Assembly (NCBI GenBank): GCA_903886165.1
Contig: CAISLL010000106.1
Coordinates: forward strand, 1 to 6,470
Source of the DNA: an uncultured beta proteobacterium
GTDB lineage: Bacteria > Pseudomonadota > Gammaproteobacteria > Burkholderiales > Burkholderiaceae_C
DNA: 6,470 nt
Direction of reading: 5' to 3'
Below the pieces are notes generated by a model. The model was not told the DNA's origin, did no database searches, and saw only the letters and a list, made by a program, of their open reading frames with translations. Shown here in pieces: positions 1-6,470 of this stretch (positions within the stretch are counted from its first letter, which is position 1; every line of letters starts with the position of its first letter). The position numbers and the translations under genes are program-made.

Positions 1-60
1 CTGCTTAAGGCGCGTTGGATGCACAAAATCTGGTGGTCTGAAAAGGCTGCCTGACGTGGT

Positions 61-90
61 GGGCTGTTTGTGCAGAAGCACAGACAGGCC
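61..90 (+). promoter_or_regulatory. Strong hairpin at the 5' side of the rplJ leader
   Basis: Positions 64-73 (CTGTTTGTGC) pair with 78-87 (GCACAGACAG) as ten pairs, one of them G-U, around an AGAA loop at 74-77. Two more G-C pairs (61-62 with 89-90) follow beyond a G-G mismatch. No T-run follows, so it does not look like an intrinsic terminator for the upstream gene. It lies directly before the conserved L10-leader motif and is probably part of the same structured leader, as a supporting stem or a stabilising 5' element. The pairing is read directly from the sequence; the role is inferred. Confidence 0.65.
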
Positions 91-170
91 ATCCAAGACC
101 GTTGGTGTGCGAGGAGTTCGCTCCAAGTGCTTAATCAGAAATAACCAACGCAGATGGCGATCCCGCTGCC
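91..170 (+). promoter_or_regulatory. L10 autoregulatory mRNA leader (L10(L12)n binding site)
   Basis: This is the ribosomal protein leader that lets free L10-L7/L12 complex repress translation of its own mRNA. Seen directly: AAGACCG at 95-101; a perfect 7-bp stem 100-106 (CGTTGGT) with 144-150 (ACCAACG); an internal GGAG-UUCG-CUCC hairpin at 113-124; CTTAATC at 130-136; and GCAGATGGCGA at 150-160. From memory, the E. coli rplJ leader has the same order: AAGACCG, a stem, CUUAAUC, then GUAGACGGUGA. Only the stem sequence differs, and it differs on both strands, which is what compensatory change looks like. The A/G-rich internal loop between CCA/UGG (93-95 with 155-157) and the 7-bp stem is compatible with the kink-turn reported for this RNA. 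The element lies about 100 nt upstream of the rplJ start, as expected. Exact boundaries are uncertain. Confidence 0.85.
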
Positions 171-258
171 AAAGAACCGACAAAGTTCCGAAACAGTTGG
201 TCGCTGCAATGTGGCGTGCTGGAGTTGGTGTGAAAAACGCGGACAAAAGCACATTTTG

Positions 259-264
259 AAGGAG
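259..264 (+). promoter_or_regulatory. Shine-Dalgarno site of rplJ
   Basis: AAGGAG lies 6 nt before the TTG at 271. It decides the start: no ATG or GTG in this frame nearby has a comparable site, and the protein begins exactly where the L10 family begins (SLNRSEKEAV). A strong site offsets the weak TTG codon. Confidence 0.85.
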
Positions 265-270
265 TAGACC

Positions 271-798
271 TTGAGTTTAAATCGCAGTGAGAAAGAAGCG
301 GTCATCAGTGATGTGACTGGCCTCGCCGCTAAAGCTCAAACGCTCGTGATGGCGGAATACCGCGGCATCACGGTCGCCGATATGACCAAATTGCGCTCAA
401 ATGCGCGCAGCAACGGTGTGTCTCTGAGTGTGTTGAAAAACACCTTGGCCCGTCGTGCTGTCGCAGGCAGTGGCTTTGAGGTTGTGTCCGACCTGATGAC
501 TGGTCCGCTGATCTACGGATTCTCTGAAGATGCAGTTGCAGCCGCGAAAGTGGTTGCAGAGTTCGCGAAAGCCAATGCCAAATTGGTCATTCGCGGAGGT
601 GCATTTGCCGGGAAAGCCCTGGATGTCGAAGGCGTGAAGCAATTGGCAAGTATTCCCTCCAAGGAAGTTTTGCTGGCTCAATTGCTGGGCTTGATGCAGT
701 CCCCCATTTCGCGTACAGCCCGTGTGCTGGCCGCATTGGCGGAGCAACGTGGCGCTGGTGCAGAAGAAGCTGCCCCAGCAGAGGCAGTCGCAGCTTAA
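271..798 (+). CDS. rplJ: 50S ribosomal protein L10 (uL10), stalk base protein
   Basis: L10 anchors the L7/L12 dimers to 23S rRNA near the GTPase-associated centre, together with L11. Free L10-L12 complex also represses translation from the leader upstream. The product is 175 residues, close to the usual 165-175 of the family. The N-terminal rRNA-binding domain carries AEYRG at 28-32, VLKNTLARRA at 54-63 and MTGPLIYGFSEDA at 76-88. The C-terminal helix (about 132-160, KEVLLAQLLGLMQSP then ARVLAALAEQ) is the part that binds L7/L12 dimers. An Ala/Glu/Pro tail (161-175) ends the protein. Translation starts at TTG, supported by AAGGAG six bases upstream and by family alignment. rplL follows after 42 nt with no terminator between them, so the two are co-transcribed and probably co-regulated. 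Confidence 0.98.
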   Translation: MSLNRSEKEAVISDVTGLAAKAQTLVMAEYRGITVADMTKLRSNARSNGVSLSVLKNTLARRAVAGSGFEVVSDLMTGPLIYGFSEDAVAAAKVVAEFAKANAKLVIRGGAFAGKALDVEGVKQLASIPSKEVLLAQLLGLMQSPISRTARVLAALAEQRGAGAEEAAPAEAVAA

Positions 799-840
799 TT
801 GCCGCCTGTCTGTAGTAACCAAAATTGTTAGGAAATCAAA

Positions 841-1215
841 ATGGCATTCGATAAAGACGCATTTTTGACCGCGCTCGACAGCATGACGGTCATGGAACTC
901 AACGACCTGGTGAAAGCCATCGAAGAGAAATTTGGCGTGAGCGCTGCAGCGATGTCTGCACCTGCTGCTGGCGGTGGCGCTGCTGCTGCTGTTGTCGAAG
1001 AAAAGACCGAATTCAACGTCGTTCTGCTTGATGCTGGCGCCCAAAAGGTGTCGGTCATCAAGGCCGTTCGCGAAATCACGGGTTTGGGCTTGAAAGAGGC
1101 CAAAGACATGGTTGATGGCGCGCCGAAGAACGTCAAGGAAGGCGTCTCAAAGGCTGACGCTGATGCTGCTTTGAAGAAGCTGGTGGATGCCGGTGCCAAG
1201 GCTGAACTCAAGTAA
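841..1215 (+). CDS. rplL: 50S ribosomal protein L7/L12 (bL12)
   Basis: L7/L12 is the mobile stalk protein present in several copies per ribosome; it recruits IF2, EF-Tu, EF-G and release factors and stimulates their GTPase activity. The product has 124 residues, normal for the family. The N-terminal dimerisation and L10-binding domain spans about 1-34 (FLTALDSMTVMELNDLVKAI). A flexible Ala/Gly hinge follows at about 35-52 (SAAAMSAPAAGGGAAAAV). The C-terminal factor-binding domain covers about 53-124, with the conserved helix VIKAVREITGLGLKEAKDMV at 72-91 and the ending KKLVDAGAKAELK. The start is ATG, with AGGAA at 830-834 six bases upstream. After the stop comes the attenuator-like hairpin that separates the ribosomal genes from rpoB. 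Confidence 0.99.
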   Translation: MAFDKDAFLTALDSMTVMELNDLVKAIEEKFGVSAAAMSAPAAGGGAAAAVVEEKTEFNVVLLDAGAQKVSVIKAVREITGLGLKEAKDMVDGAPKNVKEGVSKADADAALKKLVDAGAKAELK

Positions 1216-1229
1216 TTGAGTTTGCTTAC

Positions 1230-1270
1230 AGGCTGGAGTGCTGTCAAAGGCCTCCAGCCTTTGGTGTTTC
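1230..1270 (+). terminator. Attenuator-like hairpin between rplL and rpoB
   Basis: AGGCTGGAG (1230-1238) pairs perfectly over 9 bp with CTCCAGCCT (1252-1260), with a 13-nt loop. The downstream stretch 1260-1270 (TTTGGTGTTTC) is T-rich but broken by GG and G, so termination would be partial. In E. coli a leaky terminator in the same gap lets only part of the transcripts continue into rpoBC; position and shape here fit that role. An alternative shorter stem is possible: AAAGGC (1246-1251) with GCCTTT (1257-1262). It excludes the long one and sits closer to the T-rich stretch. Attenuation is inferred from position and structure. Confidence 0.6.
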
Positions 1271-1278
1271 TTGAGAGC

Positions 1279-1314
1279 ACACTGAAAAGAGTTTGAACAA
1301 AGTTTTTTCAGTGT
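1279..1314 (+). promoter_or_regulatory. Long hairpin in the rplL-rpoB gap, possible RNase III processing site
   Basis: Positions 1279-1290 (ACACTGAAAAGA) pair with 1303-1314 (TTTTTTCAGTGT) over 12 bp with one G-U. After a G-G mismatch, TTT (1292-1294) can pair with AAA (1299-1301) around a GAAC loop. The outer arm is not followed by a T-run, so it does not look like a classical terminator, although six T's lie in its 3' arm. In E. coli the rplL-rpoB spacer contains an RNase III cleavage hairpin after the attenuator, and this stem has the same order. The pairing is seen; the processing role is inferred. Confidence 0.5.
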
Positions 1315-1347
1315 CTTCTAACCCCGACAGCAGAAGATGCCTTGGTT

Positions 1348-1398
1348 CGGGTTGCATGCAATGTGCAACCGTCCGCCAATGATTGGTAGTGGCCAATC
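1348..1398 (+). promoter_or_regulatory. Two short hairpins in the rpoB 5' leader
   Basis: GGTTGCA (1350-1356) pairs with TGCAACC (1364-1370) over 7 bp with a 7-nt loop. GATTGG (1381-1386) pairs with CCAATC (1393-1398) over 6 bp with a 6-nt loop. The remaining bases 1399-1446 show no gene and no clear structure. The rpoB ribosome-binding site does not appear to be sequestered by either stem. Their function, if any, is unknown; stems this short could arise by chance. Confidence 0.35.
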
Positions 1399-1447
1399 GC
1401 CAAGATTTAAAGTCGCCCAGGACTACCCCAAGTTCCTCTAGTTGCCC

Positions 1448-1451
1448 GGAG
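1448..1451 (+). promoter_or_regulatory. Shine-Dalgarno site of rpoB
   Basis: GGAG lies 5 nt before the ATG at 1457. It decides between two in-frame starts. The TTG at 1442 is upstream of this site and would add MPGDF before the family-typical N-terminus MAYSYTERKRIRKNFG, so it is rejected. Confidence 0.85.
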
Positions 1452-1456
1452 ATTTC

Positions 1457-4400
1457 ATGGCCTATTCATACACCGAACGCAAGCGGATTCGTAAAAACTT
1501 TGGCACTCGCGACAGCGTGCTGGAAATCCCTTACCTGTTGCAGATGCAAAAAGATGCTTACACGGCGTTTCTGCAAGCGGAAGTGGCCCCCAAAAAGCGC
1601 ACCAACGAAGGTCTTCAAGCGGCTTTTGATGCGGCCTTTCCGATTGTGTCGCACAACGGTTTTGTCGAAATGAAGTACCTAGAGTACAACTTGGCAAAAC
1701 CAGCGTTTGACGTGCGTGAATGCCAGACCCGTGGCCTGACATTTGCGTCAGCCGTGCGCGCCAAGGTGCAATTGATCATTTATGACCGTGAATCCTCCAC
1801 TACTCAAAACAAGGTGGTCAAAGAAGTCAAGGAGCAGGAAGTCTATATGGGCGAAGTGCCCCTGATGACGGAAAAAGGCTCGTTTGTGATCAATGGCACG
1901 GAGCGAGTGATCGTGTCCCAGTTGCACCGTTCACCAGGTGTGTTCTTTGAACATGACAAGGGCAAGACACACAGCTCAGGCAAGTTGCTGTTTTCCGCCC
2001 GCATCATCCCTTACCGTGGCTCCTGGCTCGATTTTGAATTTGACCCCAAGGACATCCTGTATTTTCGGGTGGATCGTCGGCGCAAGATGCCGGTCACGAT
2101 TCTGCTTAAGGCCATTGGCCTGAACAACGAGTCGATCCTTGCCAACTTTTTTGTGAACGACAACTTCCGTTTGATGGACAGTGGCGCCCAAATGGAGTTT
2201 GTGGCTGAGCGCCTGCGCGGCGAGGTGGCACGTTTTGACATCACCGACAAGAGCGGTAATGTGGTTGTGGTCAAGGAAAAACGTGTCACCGTGCGGCACA
2301 CCCGTGAATTGGAGCAGTCCGGCACCACGCATATCTCGGTGCCTGAAGATTTCCTGATTGGTCGCGTTGTGGCGCGCAACATCGTCGATACCGACACCGG
2401 TGAAATTTTGGCCAAAGCCAATGAAGAACTGACGGAAGCCCTGCTCAAAAAACTGCGCAGTTCCGGCGTACAGGATCTTGCGTGCATCTACACAAATGAA
2501 CTTGACCAGGGGGCCTACATTTCGCAAACCCTGCGATCCGACGAAACGGTCGACGAATTCGCTGCACGCGTCGCCATTTACCGCATGATGCGCCCAGGCG
2601 AGCCCCCCACGGAAGATGCCGTGCAGGCATTGTTTCAGCGCCTCTTCTACAACCCCGACACCTATGACTTGTCGCGTGTGGGGCGCATGAAGTTCAATGC
2701 CAAGATGGGTCGCGCGGATTCCACAGGACCGATGGTGCTGACCAACGAAGACATTCTGGCCGTGGCCAAGATTCTGGTGGACTTGCGCAATGGAAATGGC
2801 GAGGTTGATGACATTGACCACCTTGGCAATCGCCGGGTGCGCTGTGTGGGTGAACTGGCTGAGAACCAGTACCGCATGGGCTTGGCGCGCATCGAGAAAG
2901 CCGTCAAGGAGCGCTTGGGTCAGGCCGAGCAGGAACCCTTGATGCCGCATGACTTGATCAATAGCAAGCCGATTTCCGCTGCGTTGAAAGAGTTCTTCGG
3001 TGCGTCGCAGTTGTCGCAGTTCATGGATCAGACCAACCCCTTGTCGGAGATCACCCACAAGCGCCGTGTGTCGGCCCTTGGCCCGGGTGGCTTGACCCGT
3101 GAGCGTGCCGGCTTTGAAGTGCGTGACGTGCACGTGACCCATTACGGTCGTGTTTGCCCGATTGAAACGCCTGAAGGCCCGAACATTGGCCTGATCAACT
3201 CTCTGGCACTTTACGCGCGCCTGAATGATTACGGGTTCATTGAGACGCCGTACCGCCGCGTGGTGGATGGCAAGGTGACCATGGACATCGACTACTTGTC
3301 TGCCATCGAAGAGGGCAAGTATGTGATCGCCCAGGCCAACGCAGCGCTCGACAAGGAAGGGCGCCTGACGGGTGATTTGATCTCCGCCCGGGAAGCGGGC
3401 GAGTCTGTGCTGGTGGGTTCAGAGCGTGTGCAGTACATGGATGTGTCTCCCGCGCAGATTGTGTCAGTGGCAGCCTCGCTGGTTCCCTTCCTTGAGCATG
3501 ACGATGCCAACCGCGCTTTGATGGGCGCCAACATGTCGCGTCAGGCGGTGCCTGTGCTGCGCCCGGAAAAGCCCATGGTGGGTACCGGCATCGAACGCGT
3601 GGCTGCAGTCGATTCTGGGACGGTGGTCGTGGCCACCCGTGGCGGCGTGGTGGACTACGTCGACGCAACCCGTGTGGTGATCCGCGTGAACGACGCCGAG
3701 GCGCAGGCCGGTGAGGTCGGTGTGGACATCTACAACCTCATCAAATACCAGCGCTCGAACCAGAACACCAACATTCACCAGCGTCCCATAGTCAAGAAAG
3801 GCGATCATCTGGCCAAGGGGGATGTGATCGCTGACGGCGCATCGACTGATCTGGGTGAATTGGCTTTGGGCCAGAACATGTTGATTGGCTTCATGACCTG
3901 GAACGGCTACAACTTCGAAGACTCGATTCTGATCAGTGAGCGCGTCGTGGCGGAAGACCGTTACACCTCGATTCACATCGAAGAACTGGTGGTGATGGCA
4001 CGTGACACCAAGCTCGGAGCAGAAGAAATCACCCGTGACATTCCCAACCTGAGTGAGCAGCAGTTGAATCGCCTGGATGAGTCGGGCATCATCTATGTGG
4101 GTGCCGAAGTGCAGCCAGGCGATACCCTGGTCGGCAAAGTGACACCCAAGGGTGAGACGACGCTGACTCCCGAAGAAAAACTGTTGCGCGCCATCTTTGG
4201 TGAAAAGGCCAGCGACGTGAAGGATACTTCACTGCGCGTGGACCAGGGTTCGCAAGGCACAGTGATTGATGTGCAGGTGTTTACCCGCGAAGGCATTACC
4301 CGTGACCGCCGTGCGCAGCAAATCATTGACGATGAACTCAAGCGTTTCCGTCTTGACCTGAACGATCAATTGCGCATCGTGGAAGGTGACGCGTTCGACC

Positions 4401-5569
4401 GGATCGAAAAGCTCCTGGTTGGCAAGGTTGCCAATGGTGGTCCGCAAAAGCTTGCCAAGGGAACCAAGCTTGACAAAGCTTACCTTGCAGCCGTTGAAAG
4501 ATTCCACTGGTTCGACATTCGCCCGGCGGACGACGACGTGTCGGCCCAGTTGGAAAGCATCAAGAATTCGCTGGAGCAAACCCGCCACCGTTTTGATCTG
4601 GCCTTTGAAGAAAAGCGCAAGAAACTTACTCAAGGCGACGACTTGCCTGCAGGCGTGCTGAAGATGGTCAAGGTGTATGTGGCAGTCAAACGTCACCTGC
4701 AGCCCGGCGACAAGATGGCTGGCCGTCACGGCAACAAGGGCGTGGTGTCAAAGATCGTGCCGGTGGAAGACATGCCGCACATGGCCGACGGCACACCTTG
4801 CGACATTGTTCTTAATCCGCTCGGCGTGCCTTCCCGGATGAACGTTGGGCAGGTACTTGAAGTTCACCTGGGTTGGGCCGGCAAGGGCATCGGTCACCGC
4901 ATTGGGGACATGCTGCAAACAGAAAGTCGTGTCGCCGAGTTGCGTCAGTTCCTGGAAGGTATTTACAACACCACAGGGCGCAAGGAAGATTTGTCACAAC
5001 TCAGTGATGCGCAGTTGCTTGACATGGCTGCCAACCTGACAAGCGGCATGCCGTTTGCGACTCCGGTGTTTGATGGTGCCACCGAAGATGAAATTCGTGC
5101 CATGCTGAAACTTGCCTTCCCGGACGACATTGCGAAAGCCAAAGGCCTGACCGACACCCGCACCCAGGCGTATCTGTATGACGGACGCACCGGTGACCGC
5201 TTTGAACGCCCGACCACCATCGGTTACATGCATTACCTGAAGTTGCACCACTTGGTGGACGACAAGATGCACGCTCGCTCGACCGGGCCGTATAGCCTGG
5301 TGACTCAGCAACCATTGGGTGGCAAGGCGCAGTTTGGCGGCCAGCGTTTCGGTGAGATGGAGGTGTGGGCGTTGGAGGCCTACGGTGCCTCATACACCTT
5401 GCAGGAAATGCTGACTGTGAAGTCGGATGACGTGCAAGGCCGTACTAAGGTCTACGAGAGCATTGTCAAGGGCGAACACTCCATCGAAGCCGGCATGCCG
5501 GAATCGTTCAACGTGCTGGTCAAGGAAATCCGTTCTCTTGGCTTGGACATCGAGCTTGAACGCTCGTAA
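1457..5569 (+). CDS. rpoB: DNA-directed RNA polymerase subunit beta
   Basis: Beta is the second largest subunit of RNA polymerase; with beta' it forms the active-site cleft and contacts template, RNA and incoming NTP. The product has 1370 residues, against 1342 in E. coli, and is complete from MAYSYTERKR to SLGLDIELERS. Landmarks seen: GSFVINGTERVIVSQLHRSP from 141; the rifampicin-pocket segment SQLSQFMDQTNPLSEITHKR at 517-536; VCPIETPEGPNIGL just after it; NFEDS at 819-823, with the acidic pair E821/D822 equivalent to E. coli E813/D814; KMAGRHGNKG at 1086-1095, with the two active-site lysines K1086 and K1094; and the C-terminal anchor LVDDKMHARS through MPESFNVL. Residues matching E. coli D516, H526 and S531 are D524, H534 and S539, all the sensitive-type residues. 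Most of the extra length lies in the variable insertion between about 942 and 1058 and in a shorter one before YLYDGRTG. The gene follows a structured 241-nt spacer, and rpoC begins 20 nt after the stop. Confidence 0.99.
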   Translation: MAYSYTERKRIRKNFGTRDSVLEIPYLLQMQKDAYTAFLQAEVAPKKRTNEGLQAAFDAAFPIVSHNGFVEMKYLEYNLAKPAFDVRECQTRGLTFASAVRAKVQLIIYDRESSTTQNKVVKEVKEQEVYMGEVPLMTEKGSFVINGTERVIVSQLHRSPGVFFEHDKGKTHSSGKLLFSARIIPYRGSWLDFEFDPKDILYFRVDRRRKMPVTILLKAIGLNNESILANFFVNDNFRLMDSGAQMEFVAERLRGEVARFDITDKSGNVVVVKEKRVTVRHTRELEQSGTTHISVPEDFLIGRVVARNIVDTDTGEILAKANEELTEALLKKLRSSGVQDLACIYTNELDQGAYISQTLRSDETVDEFAARVAIYRMMRPGEPPTEDAVQALFQRLFYNPDTYDLSRVGRMKFNAKMGRADSTGPMVLTNEDILAVAKILVDLRNGNGEVDDIDHLGNRRVRCVGELAENQYRMGLARIEKAVKERLGQAEQEPLMPHDLINSKPISAALKEFFGASQLSQFMDQTNPLSEITHKRRVSALGPGGLTRERAGFEVRDVHVTHYGRVCPIETPEGPNIGLINSLALYARLNDYGFIETPYRRVVDGKVTMDIDYLSAIEEGKYVIAQANAALDKEGRLTGDLISAREAGESVLVGSERVQYMDVSPAQIVSVAASLVPFLEHDDANRALMGANMSRQAVPVLRPEKPMVGTGIERVAAVDSGTVVVATRGGVVDYVDATRVVIRVNDAEAQAGEVGVDIYNLIKYQRSNQNTNIHQRPIVKKGDHLAKGDVIADGASTDLGELALGQNMLIGFMTWNGYNFEDSILISERVVAEDRYTSIHIEELVVMARDTKLGAEEITRDIPNLSEQQLNRLDESGIIYVGAEVQPGDTLVGKVTPKGETTLTPEEKLLRAIFGEKASDVKDTSLRVDQGSQGTVIDVQVFTREGITRDRRAQQIIDDELKRFRLDLNDQLRIVEGDAFDRIEKLLVGKVANGGPQKLAKGTKLDKAYLAAVERFHWFDIRPADDDVSAQLESIKNSLEQTRHRFDLAFEEKRKKLTQGDDLPAGVLKMVKVYVAVKRHLQPGDKMAGRHGNKGVVSKIVPVEDMPHMADGTPCDIVLNPLGVPSRMNVGQVLEVHLGWAGKGIGHRIGDMLQTESRVAELRQFLEGIYNTTGRKEDLSQLSDAQLLDMAANLTSGMPFATPVFDGATEDEIRAMLKLAFPDDIAKAKGLTDTRTQAYLYDGRTGDRFERPTTIGYMHYLKLHHLVDDKMHARSTGPYSLVTQQPLGGKAQFGGQRFGEMEVWALEAYGASYTLQEMLTVKSDDVQGRTKVYESIVKGEHSIEAGMPESFNVLVKEIRSLGLDIELERS

Positions 5570-5589
5570 TTGATCAAAGGAAATTAGTC

Positions 5590-6470
<881 letters not shown>

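Noticed and set aside
1..60. Possible 3' end of rplA or a promoter for rplJ at the left edge
   Set aside because: No frame reads like the L1 C-terminus. The only candidate hexamers (TTGGAT at 15-20 with TCTGAA about 17 bp later) match the promoter consensus too poorly to call.
56..259. 67-codon open frame with a GTG start covering the rplJ leader
   Set aside because: It has no ribosome-binding site, its composition is Arg/Cys-rich and unlike a protein, and it runs through the conserved L10 RNA structure.
397..1044. 215-codon antisense frame spanning the rplJ-rplL junction
   Set aside because: It crosses two certain genes on the other strand and has no independent support.
1442..1456. In-frame TTG start for rpoB, five codons upstream
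   Set aside because: The Shine-Dalgarno GGAG lies inside this extension and is correctly spaced only for the ATG at 1457, which also gives the family N-terminus.
1383..1673. 96-codon + strand frame overlapping the start of rpoB
   Set aside because: It starts in the non-coding spacer without a ribosome-binding site and runs out of frame through conserved rpoB codons, so it is a shadow.
1976..3142. 388-codon antisense frame opposite rpoB, and several shorter antisense frames (e.g. 3464-3976, 4229-4729)
   Set aside because: Long antisense frames are expected opposite a long, codon-biased, moderately GC-rich gene. The translations are His/Gln/Gly-rich, match no family I know, and have no convincing start signals.

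Overview
The window is a stretch of the conserved ribosomal protein / RNA polymerase operon, in the order rplJ (L10), rplL (L7/L12), rpoB (beta), rpoC (beta', 5' part only), all on the + strand. The protein sequences look like those of a betaproteobacterium of the order Burkholderiales. L10 in particular, with its N-terminus SLNRSEKEAV, a TTG start and an Ala/Glu-rich tail, resembles Comamonadaceae (Rhodoferax/Polaromonas/Acidovorax-like). That assignment is from memory of the families, not from a search.

Layout. Positions 1-270 hold no convincing gene; they are the leader of rplJ. At about 91-160 the leader carries a motif set matching the L10 autoregulatory mRNA leader (AAGACCG, a 7-bp stem, CUUAAUC, GCAGAUGGCGA), preceded by a strong hairpin. 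rplA (L1), the expected upstream neighbour, is not visible and probably ends before the window. rplJ (271-798, TTG start) and rplL (841-1215) follow with a 42-nt gap. The 241-nt rplL-rpoB gap is non-coding and holds four possible hairpins in a row. The first is placed like the transcription attenuator known from E. coli, and the second like the RNase III processing site. rpoB (1457-5569, 1370 residues) is complete, and rpoC begins 20 nt later and runs off the end after 293 codons.

How the parts work together. L10 and L7/L12 form the L10(L12)n stalk of the 50S subunit, which recruits translation factors. In well-studied bacteria that complex binds the rplJ leader and represses translation of both genes. 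Partial termination after rplL lowers RNA polymerase subunit synthesis relative to the stalk proteins. Beta and beta' together form the catalytic core of RNA polymerase. Every element needed for that arrangement can be seen here.

I found no mobile element, CRISPR array, tRNA, rRNA or accessory gene, and no sign of an undescribed system. The parts most worth a second look are the RNA elements in the two non-coding stretches.
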